64,000 nucleotides of DNA from Burhinus oedicnemus. Lineage: Eukaryota > Chordata > Aves > Charadriiformes > Burhinidae. Numbering within the stretch: the stretch's first letter is position 1; the number at the start of each line of letters is the position of its first letter. The translations under genes and the position numbers were made by a program. The notes beneath the pieces were generated by a model. That model ran no database searches and had not been told where the DNA came from. It was given only the letters and a program-made list of their open reading frames with translations. Location of the stretch: NCBI GenBank assembly GCA_008921705.1, contig VFFE01007078.1:877714-941713 (forward strand), in the 5' to 3' direction. This document shows positions 1 to 9,318 of the stretch, in pieces.

Positions 1-57
1 CTCCCAATCATATAGCTTAGAAGAGTGCAATTTGAAGCTGGACTGTTCATGCATGTA

Positions 58-80
58 TGCAATGCAACGTGTGCATTGCA
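58..80. repeat. Short perfect hairpin (9-bp arms, 5-nt loop)
   Basis: The arms TGCAATGCA and TGCATTGCA are exact reverse complements separated by ACGTG. It is surrounded by further TGCA/ATGC-rich sequence. No function can be assigned. Confidence 0.6.
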
Positions 81-1627
81 GAGTGTCTGATGCAGCACAA
101 CAGAGGAGAAGAGAATTTAAAAGGCCAATGTGGATGTATTTTATTTAAAAAGCGAAGTATTTTTATGTGAACCAATTCAAACTGCACAGCCAAACCCTTA
201 CACACTCAATGGAAGAGGATATTTTTCCCATTTCTTGTTAGGAATTTCTGTATTTGTTACCGCCTCCAGAATTCCTTAAGTGTTGACCAAATTCACCTTT
301 TCCTCTTACTTTCTGCTGGCATTTACATCTCTGAATAACACAAGGACATTCTGTGCCTATTTTATATTCTCAGATGAGTTCTTCGAGTACAACAAGGTAA
401 TAGTGAGTTGAGATTTACTTACTGTTTTCCTCACTGCACCAGAATTTTACTGTCCTTCTACCTTAACGCATACACCACCAGGGAATAATCAGCAGAAGAT
501 AGAGGACCCCTTGGAAATGAGATAGAGCAACACATGCTTCCTGACAGAACAGATAAGCAATCCATCTCAGCATCTCTAGCCTGTCTGACTGACTGATTGG
601 TGCACTCTGTTCATCCATTATTTGTCCATTTTTGAGCCAGAGTCACTTTTTTCAACAATGCTAAATTTGTCCCACCGAGGAATGTCAGAGGCTGTACCTG
701 AGGGAAAAGGGTTAATAAGCTGTAAGACCAGTCCCACCAAAAGTGGTCACTGAATATTGTGTGGCAATAAAATTCAATTTTTTGGTCACCTGAGACAACA
801 TGATCCTGGTTTCCTTCGGTGCTTTTACAGTATTTGATTATTTACGTGAAAAGTGCAGAAAGAGGTTTTTCTGCATAAATTATTCTTATTTCCAGTTCAT
901 TGACCATGTTTTTACTCCATGCTTAAATGGTTATTGTTCATTTAAGCAATCCTGATGTGCCTAAAGCTACAAGTGGATGGAGATCTTGTATCTAAACACC
1001 TTCATGAAATTCAAGTCCCAGGACATACCAAGGTAGCTCATCACAAATTTTTATACACATCATTTGGACACTCATTCAGAAAGCATGAACAACCCAACTT
1101 CAAATTCCACTCTGCTAAGCTGTAAGAGTTGGAGTCCACCCTGTTGCTTAATTAGAGTTTCCTAGAGCTCAAATTGGCCTCACTATCCTGAGGTATTAGT
1201 TATATTTATTCAGCCACTCACATTGTTCTGCGAGCCTGGCTCAGTAACAGTTAATTTTCTTCCCTGAGTTTCAGGGAGTGCAAAGTGACTATCTTTCTTT
1301 AGAACTTCTTGCAAAAATTAAAAGATACCTCAAACCCAACTTTCTAAAGCCCTGCAGGACTGGGAGAAAGATCGCTCAGCTACTGGAGAGGTGCACAGAC
1401 ATACATGTAAAACCAGAGAATACAAGTATTTCTACAGTTTAACATGATTTTATATTTTTCATAAACTTTCTTCTTCCCCTCTCTCACACACACAAACACA
1501 CACAAACCTTTGAGGAGCTGACTGGGCATGACTTAAGATGAGATAACTCAGCCAGTTAAAATTTTTACCAAAAAAACCCCCAAACAATGGACAGAAATCC
1601 CCGCTGAAAATCAAGACTCAGAAAGCC

Positions 1628-1768
1628 TTCAGTGATGCTGGGAGTTGTAGTCTCCCATGGGATGAAATCAGATCAAATTGATTTGATATAGTGAAGCTAG
1701 AAGGAGGATATAATTGGCAGCAGACTCATCATCACATCTCTGAGTCTACAGCTCCCAGCATTTCTTGA
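1628..1768. repeat. Imperfect inverted repeat with two convergent ZNF143-like motifs
   Basis: The core arm ATGCTGGGAGTTGTAG (1635-1650) is matched by the reverse complement of 1746-1761 with one mismatch in 16. Weaker pairing extends outward (CTTCA on both sides) and inward (GTAG-x-CTC), giving arms of roughly 26-28 bp and about 85 bp between them. Read on the opposite strand, the core resembles the ACTACAACTCCCAGCAT half of the published ZNF143 binding motif. The unit could be a small foldback or MITE-like relic or a chance pair of sites. Confidence 0.45.
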
Positions 1769-3119
1769 AGCTTCACAGTTCTGTGATCCCAAAGGAAACG
1801 TTAGACAGTGCTCCAGCTCTGCTTGTAGCTGCAAATCCGAAGTGAGATTCTCCAAATATAAAACTCAAGGAATAAATATCTCCTAAATATCTCCTGTTTA
1901 GGTCAGTCTTACTATGTAGAAAATATTGTGGCCACAAATGCACAAGGCAACATCTCCCTCAAAAAGGTGAAGCATGTGAGAAAACTGTCTGGTTTGTTTG
2001 TCCTTTATGTCTACACACAGAGAAGCATCCAAAGGGAAGATCACCATAAGGTTAACTCTAAGGTGTTATCTTTGAACCATCCTCCTGTCTGATGTGAAAT
2101 TTGGTAGTGCCTTCTCGTCAGCTTCAGATCTTTGATTTCCATAGAAATGATTGTAACTCCATGCTGATACAAGATCTGTCTTATGAGAACAGAGGTGACT
2201 TCACAACTGCCCCCTAAGAATGTGATACCTTTCTCACCAGAAGATGAGATTCTGTACTGTTGCCTATAGTTCACTGTGCTCTGCCTCAAGCGCCTCTGTA
2301 CAAAGACAGGGAGGGCTTGAAAGAAACATTGTAATTGGAAAAATGGAAACATACAACAGGGAAAACATCCCGCCCATGCATTCACATGGATTGACATGGT
2401 CAACTTTTAGAAAAAGTAGAACTACAGAATTGTTGGAGACAATATGTTTGTATTACTTTACTTTCCTATACCAACCACACTGTTACACTGACAGGTAAAT
2501 ATTCATGTTTCTTTGGAAGGCTTAAAAAGGAATTGTGCTTTCATTTCAGAGTAAAGAAATTTTCAGCTACTACTTCCATAAGCAGTTGCACAAAAATGGA
2601 TTAAAAAAATCTGGGACATGGGAGTAGCTCCCTGGATTTAACACCATGAGAACAGAGAGAGAAGTACAGATTAATACATAATTTGTTATATCCAGCGGGT
2701 GATTCAGTTAATGATTTCATATATCTAGAGGTACATTCAGTCTTCAACACTGGAACTACAGATCTGTCTCAAGGAAGTATGACATGAAAGCTTGGTATCT
2801 TTTTATTGTTATTTACTTAGCCCAATGTGGCTGGACAATTTGAAGCTTTTGAGTGTTCATTTGCTAAGGAAGTCTTTCATACTTTAATCGTTGCTTCTCC
2901 TTCAGGCACAGGAGAAAAGCCAAGAAGTACTCTGTAGCAAGCCTCACTTTACCAACCCCCCTGCTAGCACTGTTCCCTCAGCCTTCCGATTTCCCAACTA
3001 GATGAAATGCCAGTGTCACTTGTTCCGCTTACGTCTTCTGCTGAGATCCCCAAAACGTCACATCCTGCCCAGTGTGTGCAGACTTTCAAGAACTTTTCTT
3101 GCTTCCACTAAATCATTTC

Positions 3120-5292
3120 ACTGTTTTCTCTGACGGGGGTCAGCAAAATCACTACCATGGACTTCCGGAAGGCAGACTTCAGCCTGTTCAGGACACTTGA
3201 TGAGAGAGTCCCTTGGGAGACAGTTCTGAAGGGCAAAGGGGTCCAGGAAGGCTGGACATTCTTCAAGAAGGAAGTCTTAGAGGCGCAGGAGCAGGCTGTC
3301 CCCATGTGTCATAAGATGAACTGGCAGGGAAAACAACAAGCCTGGCTGAACAGGGAGCTTTTGCTGGGACTCAGGGAAAAAAAGGAGAGTTTACCACCTT
3401 TGGAAGAAGGAGCAGGCAACACAAGAAGAGTATAGGGATCTAGTTAGGTCATGCAGAAAAAACATTCTAAGGCAAAAGAACAGCTAGAACTTAATCTGGC
3501 CACTGTCGTAAGAGATAACAAAAAAGGTTTTTACAAATACATTAACAACAAAAAGAGAGCCAGGGAGAATCTCCACCCCTTATTGGATGCGGAGGAGAAG
3601 ATTGTCAACAAGGATGAGGAGAAGGCTGAGGGTACTTAATGCCTTCTTCGCCTCGGTCTTTAATAGTAAAACCAGTCATCCTCAGGGTATTCAGCCCCCT
3701 GAGCTGGAAGACAGGGATGGAGAGCAGAATAAACCCCCCATAATCCAGGAGGAAGCAGTTAGTGACCTGCTATGCCAACTGGACAGTCACAAGTCTATGG
3801 GACCAGATGGGATCCACCCGCAAGTGCTGAGGGAGCTGGCGGAGGAGCTTGCCAAGCCACTCTCCATCATTTATCAGCAGTCCTGGTCAACAGGGGAGGT
3901 CCCAGACGACTGGAGGCTTGCCAATGTGACACCCATCTACAGAAAGGCCTGGAAGGAGGATCCAGGCAACTACAGGCCTGTCAGCCTGACCTCAGTGCCA
4001 GGAAAGATCATCCTGAGTGCACTCATGCAGCATATGAAGGACAACCAGGGGATCAGGCCCAGCCAGCATGGGTTCAAGAAAGGCAGGTCCTGTTTGACCA
4101 ACCTGATCTCCTTTTATGACCAGGTGACCTGCCTGGTGGATGAAGCAAAGGCTGTGGATGTTATCTACTTGGACTCTAGTAAGGCCTTTGACACAGTTTC
4201 CCACAGCATTCTGCTAGAGAAGCTGGCAGCCCATGGCTTAGACAGGTGTACTCTTCGCTGGGTTAAAAACTGGCTGGATGGCCGAGCCCAGAGAGTTGTG
4301 GTGAATGGCGTTTAATCCAGTTGGTGGCAGGTCTCAAACGGTGTTTGTCAGGGCTCAGTTTTGGGGCCAGTCTTGTTTAATATCTTTATTGATGATCTGG
4401 ACGAGGGGATTGAGTGCACCCTCAGTAAGTTTGCAGATGACACCAAATTAAGCACGAGTGTTTATCTTCTTGAGATCTGGGCAGACTGGATGGATGGGCT
4501 GAAGCCAATTGCATGAGGTTTAATACGGCCAAGTGCCGGGTCCTGCACTTTGGTCACAACAACCCCAGGCAACGCTACAGGCTTGGGGAGGAGTGGCTGG
4601 AAAGCTGCCTGGCAGAAAAGGATCTGGGGGTCCTGGTGGACAGCCGGCTGAACATGAGCCAGAAGTGTGCCCAGGTAGCCAAGAAGGCCAACGGCATCTT
4701 GGCCTGTATCAAGAATAGTGTGGCTAGCAGGAGTAGGGAAGGGATCGTGCCCCTGTACTCAGCACTGGTGAGGCCGCAGCTTGAGTACTGTGTTCAGTTT
4801 TGGGCACCACAGTATAGGAGGGACACTGAGGTGCTGGAGCATGTCCAGAGAAGGGCAACAAAGCTGATGAGGGGTCTGGAGAGCATGTCTTATGAGGAGC
4901 GGCTGAAGGAATTAGGATTGTTTAGTCTGGAGAAGAGAAGGCTGAGGGGAGACCTTGTTGCTCTCTACAACTGCCTGAAAGGAGACTGTAGTGAGATGGG
5001 AGCTGGTCTCTCCTCCCAAGTAACTAGCGATAGGACAAGAGGAAACGGGTTCAAGTTGCACCAGGGGAGGTTTAGGCTGGACATTAGGAACAAATTTTTC
5101 ACTGAAAGAGTTATCAAACATTGGAACAGGCTGCCCAGGGAGGTGGTTGAGTCACCATCCCTAGATGTGTTTAAAAGTCGTGTAGATGTGGTGCTTAGAG
5201 ACATGGTTTAGTGGCAGACCTGGTAGAGTAGGGTCAGCGGTTGGACTAGATAATCTTAAAGGTCTTTTCCAAACTAAACGATTCTATGATTC
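3120..5292 (+). mobile_element. CR1 LINE, 5'-truncated, ORF2 broken by frameshifts and a stop
   Basis: This is a CR1 non-LTR retrotransposon copy lacking the 5' UTR, ORF1 and the endonuclease core. Coding starts in the linker between endonuclease and RT (MDFRKADFSLF at 3157) and runs through the reverse transcriptase. RT landmarks are KSMGPDGIHP near 3800, [10 protein letters not shown] near 3970, QHGFKKGRSCLTNL near 4065 and motif A YLDSSKAFDTV near 4170. The catalytic FADD (4430-4441) is intact. The C-terminal domain ends at the stop codon 5209-5211. The 3' UTR ends in a typical CR1 tail, ATTCTATGATTC at 5281-5292. It is dead: the frame changes around 3430-3480, near 3630 and between about 4450 and 4500, and an in-frame TAA lies at 4313-4315. 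CR1 normally inserts without long target-site duplications and none is seen. The exact 5' boundary is uncertain by about 30 bases. Confidence 0.93.
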
Positions 5293-5873
5293 ACCAAATT
5301 GACTTCTGATACTCGCAGGCACTCTGTCATAGGTAAATAAAAAATGCCTGGGGACTCTTGATCCAAATATTTTCCTATTTTATCATCCAGCACACTCATT
5401 TCTTCTTCCAGTGAGGTAACCCTATTTTAACTATGAATATCTTGTTTGTGCAAAGCCTCATTGTCTTGAGGAAGATCAGCTGCATCGTTGATATTCTTTT
5501 ACAGCCTTTTAAAGAAACAACATTTTACTATAAAATCTACAGGGTGATACTCTTTCTGAGACTGGGGAATTCTGCTGTAAGTAATCAGATGTCCAAGCAG
5601 TCATTGTCCATGCCATCCTTTATCAAATAAACAGAGCTGTGGAAAGGTAACTCTTCAGGAACAGGTTGGTCTTAGCAGGAGCGACATCTAGGCTTCTGGG
5701 AGGTAATTCCAAATAGTCCTTCTTTTACAAGAAGCCATTGTAACACCAAAATAAGATGCTCTTAAACATTTCCTTCTACATTGTCTCATTTTTAAGACTT
5801 TAGCAACACGCTGAACTTATGAAAGAAAGGAAAACTGATCCTCAAGTCCATTTAGTTTAGATGTATCTCAGGA
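5293..5873. other. Spacer between CR1 copies, no feature seen
   Basis: This is AT-rich unique-looking sequence between two CR1 pieces. A 65-codon open frame at 5433-5630 has no recognisable motif and is most likely chance. Confidence 0.5.
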
Positions 5874-6362
5874 TATAAGGAGGACATGGACCTGTTGGAA
5901 CAAGTCCAGATGAGGGCCACAAAGATGATCAGAGGGCTGGAGCAGCTCTCCTATAAAGACAGGCTGAGAGAGTTGGGGTTGTTCAGCCTGGAGAAGAGAA
6001 GGCTCTGGGGAGACTTTATAGCAGCCTTCCAGTACCTAAATGGGGTCTACAGGAAAGATGGGGAGGGACTCTTTATCAGGGAGTGTAGCAACAGGACATG
6101 GGGGATTGGTTTTAAACTGAAAGACGGTAGATTTATTTTGGGTATTAGGAAGGAATTCTTTACTGTGAGGGTGGTGAGACACTGGCACAGGTTGCCCAGA
6201 GAAGTTGTGGATGCCCCATCCCTGGAGGCGTTCAAGGCCAGGTTGGATGGGGCTTTGAGCAACCTGGTCTAGTGGGAGGTGTCCCTGGCCATGGCAGGGG
6301 GGTTGGAACCAGACGATCTTTAAGGTCCCTTCCAACTCTAACCATTCCATGATGATTCTATG
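5874..6362 (+). mobile_element. CR1 LINE 3' fragment (C-terminal ORF2 plus 3' UTR)
   Basis: The fragment begins abruptly inside ORF2 at the conserved KDMDLLE-V junction (MDLLEQVQMRATKMIRGLEQ from 5886). It continues through [12 protein letters not shown] and HWHRLPREVVDAPSLEAF to the normal CR1 stop at 6270-6272. The 3' UTR includes the conserved pattern of GATCTTTAAGG then CCCTTCCAAC, and ends near GATTCTATGA at 6353-6362. The 128-codon frame is uninterrupted. It starts exactly where the minus-strand fragment at 6513-7680 stops, with about 20 bp shared, and the two look like the same subfamily. I read them as one original insertion split by an inversion. Two independent insertions remain possible. 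Confidence 0.93.
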
Positions 6363-6512
6363 AAAAAAGTATTATCTGTTTACTTAAGTAAACTTGACTT
6401 GCAACAAAGTAATCCTCATAAATGCTTAAAATTACCAAGCCAAACCTGAATTTTCATGTCATAAATGTTGTAAATGCAACAGACCTGAATGAAATAGTTT
6501 AAAGCTCTGCTG
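6363..6512. other. 150-bp segment between two CR1 pieces, with a 16-bp palindrome
   Basis: This is non-CR1 sequence lying between the 3' end of the plus CR1 fragment and the broken end of the minus CR1 fragment. It contains the perfect palindrome GTTTACTTAAGTAAAC at 6378-6393. If the inversion model is right, this is original 3' flank of the CR1 carried along inside the inverted block. Confidence 0.5.
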
Positions 6513-7680
6513 TCCACAGGTCCATGTCCTTCTTATGTTGGGGGCTCCAGAGCTGGAGGCAATACTCCAGGTGAGGTCTCACCAGAGCAGAGTAGAGGGG
6601 CAGAATCACCTCCCTCGACCTGCTGGCCATACTTCTTTGGATGCAGCTCAGTATGCAGTTGGCTTTCTGGACTGCGAGCACGCATTGACGGCTCATATTG
6701 AGCTTCTCATCAACAACACCCCACCCCAAGTCCTTCTCCTCAGGGCTGCTCTCAATCCATTCTCCACCCAGCCTGTGTTTGTGCTTGGGATTGCCCCGAC
6801 TCATGTGCAGGACCTTGCACTTGGCCTTGTTGAACTTTGTGGGGATTGCACAGGCCCACCTCTCAAGCCTGTCCAGGTCCCTCTGGATGGTATCCCTTCC
6901 CTCCAGCATGTCAACTGCTCCACACAGCTTGGTGTTGTCGGCGAACTTGCTGAGAGTGCACTCAATCCCAATATCCACGTCACCAACAAAGATGTTAAAT
7001 AGCACTGGTCCCAGTACCGACCCCTGAGGAACACCACTCGTCACTGGCCTCCACTTGGAGATTGAGCTGTTGACCGCAACTCTTTGAGTGCTACCATCCA
7101 GCCAGTTCCTTATCCACTGAGCAGTCCACCCATCAAATCCATGTCTCTCCAATTTAGAGACCAGAATGTCATGTGGGACAGTGTCAAATGCTTTGCACAA
7201 GTCCAGGTAGATGATGTCAGTTGCTCTTGCCTTATCCACCAATGCTGTAACCTCATTGTAGAAGGCCACCAAATTTGTCAGGCATGATTTGCCCTTAGTG
7301 AAGCCATGTTGACTGTCACCAATCACCTCCTTATTTTCCATGTGCCTTAGCAGAGTTTCCAGGAGGATCTGCTCCATGATCTTGATGGGCACAGAGGTGA
7401 GACTGACCGGCCTGTAGTTTCCCAGGTCTTCCTTTTTTCCCTTTTTAAAAATGGGGGTTATGTTTCCCCTTTTCCAGTCAGAGGGAACTTCACCAGACTG
7501 CCACAACTTCTCAAATATGATGGAGAGTGGCTTAGCAACTTCATCTGCCAGTTCTCTCAGGACCTGCAGATGAATCTCACCAGGTCCCATGGACTTGCGC
7601 ACCTTCCGGTTCCTCAGATGGTCTCGAACCTGGTCTCCTACAGCGAGTAGTTCTTCATTTTCCCCAGTCCCTCCCTGCCT
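6513..7680 (-). mobile_element. CR1 LINE internal RT fragment, long open frame, catalytic D to N
   Basis: Read on the minus strand, this is the RT domain and part of the C-terminal region of a CR1 ORF2. It lies within an uninterrupted 435-codon frame (7806-6499) whose first about 50 codons and last 5 codons are non-CR1 flank. Landmarks with residue numbers in that frame are [10 protein letters not shown] (71-80), [11 protein letters not shown] (129-139), [14 protein letters not shown] (166-179), motif [10 protein letters not shown] (200-208) and [11 protein letters not shown] (257-267). FADN lies at 288-291 and [11 protein letters not shown] at 406-416. The family consensus for the active site is FADD; here the second Asp is Asn (codon AAC at 6936-6934), which should abolish polymerase activity. 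There is also a one-codon net insertion near GWGVVDEK (361-368). It lacks the 3' end and 3' UTR, which appear in opposite orientation at 5874-6362. Confidence 0.93.
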
Positions 7681-8263
7681 TTGCCTTCTGTGACTTTTTT
7701 TGGTTCTAGCCAAATGAAAAAGCTCAAAAGCTCTCTTCAGCTTTGTGCATGGATATATATCAACAGCAGTAGTGTGATGTTCTTCAGAATTACCCATGAA
7801 TACCAATGGAGACTAGTAAGACAACTGATAGGAATGAATCCCTTATTAACAATATAATATAAATAGCAGCAGTTTTCTGTCTGCTATTTTGGTTCTGCAA
7901 AGGATGTTCTAAAGACAGTAAATGTGTTTAAGAGAGAAATTACACAGATAAAAGCCACAGAGATCATTGTTTTACTCCTACACATTCATACTACAATAAC
8001 AAAGGGCTTGAGGCATGGAGGGAGGAAGAGCAATAACGTGATTTGTAATGCACACAGTTAATGTTTCCAAAAGTCCTTCCCCTGACAGTTTATTTGCAGA
8101 AGAGGAAAAGAGAAGCTTAAAAATAAATATGATACTTAGTAGCTATGATACTACAGCATCAAAAAAATCACCATAAAACTATCAGCCTGTCCCATCCTAA
8201 TGATAATATTAAGTACAATAGGTAATTTTTACAGTGGGAATTTTTGCAAAGATTTCTAGTCTA

Positions 8264-8313
8264 TGGCAGGTGCTCCTAAGAAAAGTTCACCTTCCCTTGC
8301 AAGGGACCTGCCA
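8264..8313. repeat. Nested inverted repeat: 8-bp arms around a 12-bp palindrome
   Basis: TGGCAGGT (8264-8271) pairs with ACCTGCCA (8306-8313). Between them, next to the right arm, is the perfect palindrome CCCTTGCAAGGG (8294-8305). ACAGTGGG occurs just outside on both sides (near 8231 and 8313). No function is assigned. Confidence 0.45.
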
Positions 8314-9298
8314 CAGTGGGGGAGAAAGATCTGCAACTCAGTGCTGTTGGTTCTCATTTTCACAAGTGATAGTTACGATTACAATTCCTGGAAAAAAAGG
8401 TAGAGGTGGGAGCTGAACATGCCAATACGGTATAAGTCGTGTGTGTGTGCGTGCACTATTAAATATTCATTAAAGTGAGCTTCATTACTGATTCTTCCTT
8501 GACTGTCAGTCACCAATGCTTTTGCTTTATGTGAAGGCTACTCAGAGGATTCTGTTCAGAGCAGGCATTAGTTCTGCTTTGCCTTTGGGTTTACCCAATC
8601 TGTATGAAAACCTTATGAAACTGATTTTCTTCTGACAATGCAAGTTTGGCAAATGCCGGGGAACACTACTTCTTTTCATTTTGACACACATCTCTGGTTT
8701 GGAAACCTCTGAAAATTATGCACAAGACTTTAATAATACAGTCTAATAGGAGGGAGACAGGAAGAGAAGGAAAGGAGAAGAAAACCACAGAACTGAATGT
8801 GTGCAAGTACAGCTATGGAATTACTTCTGAATTTTTTTTCTCTTGCTTAATAACTGTGTCTTGAAACGGATTCCTTCTGGCAAAAAGAATAGAAAAAGAT
8901 AACTTTCTAACAGAAACAACTTATGCCACAGCTAATTTTGGAAAAAAACCCTGACTTCAATCCAGAATGATTGCTAAAAATTCTTTAAAATTATAGGAGT
9001 GAAGAAACAGATCAAATAAAAATAACTCCTGCAAAAAATAGTTATTACAGCACTGGGACCTTTTTTTTTCACTTAAGCAGTAAAATTCAAAAAGCCTCCA
9101 GGCCTCAACCCGTATTCAGAAATAATGGTGTAAATCTAGTATGACGCCAGTTGAAAGACTGAAAAACTCAAGTTTATTTCAGCACTAAAACTACATCTTC
9201 ATTATATATTCAGAGACCTGAACTGGGTCTCCTGTGTCCTCATGCAGCTTTCTACATCATCACAACTAGGAGTATTTGTAACTGATTCAGACATATGT

Positions 9299-9318
9299 TT
9301 AAGAGTTATAACTCTTAA
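9299..9318. repeat. 20-bp perfect palindrome
   Basis: TTAAGAGTTA is followed directly by its exact reverse complement TAACTCTTAA. There is no spacer and no mismatch. It is AT-rich, so some palindromes of this kind are expected in a window this size. Confidence 0.6.

Larger units (their letters stand above)
1..3119. other. Intronic, non-coding AT-rich DNA
   Basis: No exon or recognisable transposon coding sequence is visible on either strand; the open frames are short and show no family motif. By position it should be last-intron sequence of the plus-strand gene whose terminal exon lies at 18527. It contains a small hairpin at 58-80, a CA-rich patch near 1483-1507 and an imperfect inverted repeat at 1628-1768, listed separately. 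Intron status is inferred from the downstream exon, since no upstream exon was found in the window. Confidence 0.55.
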
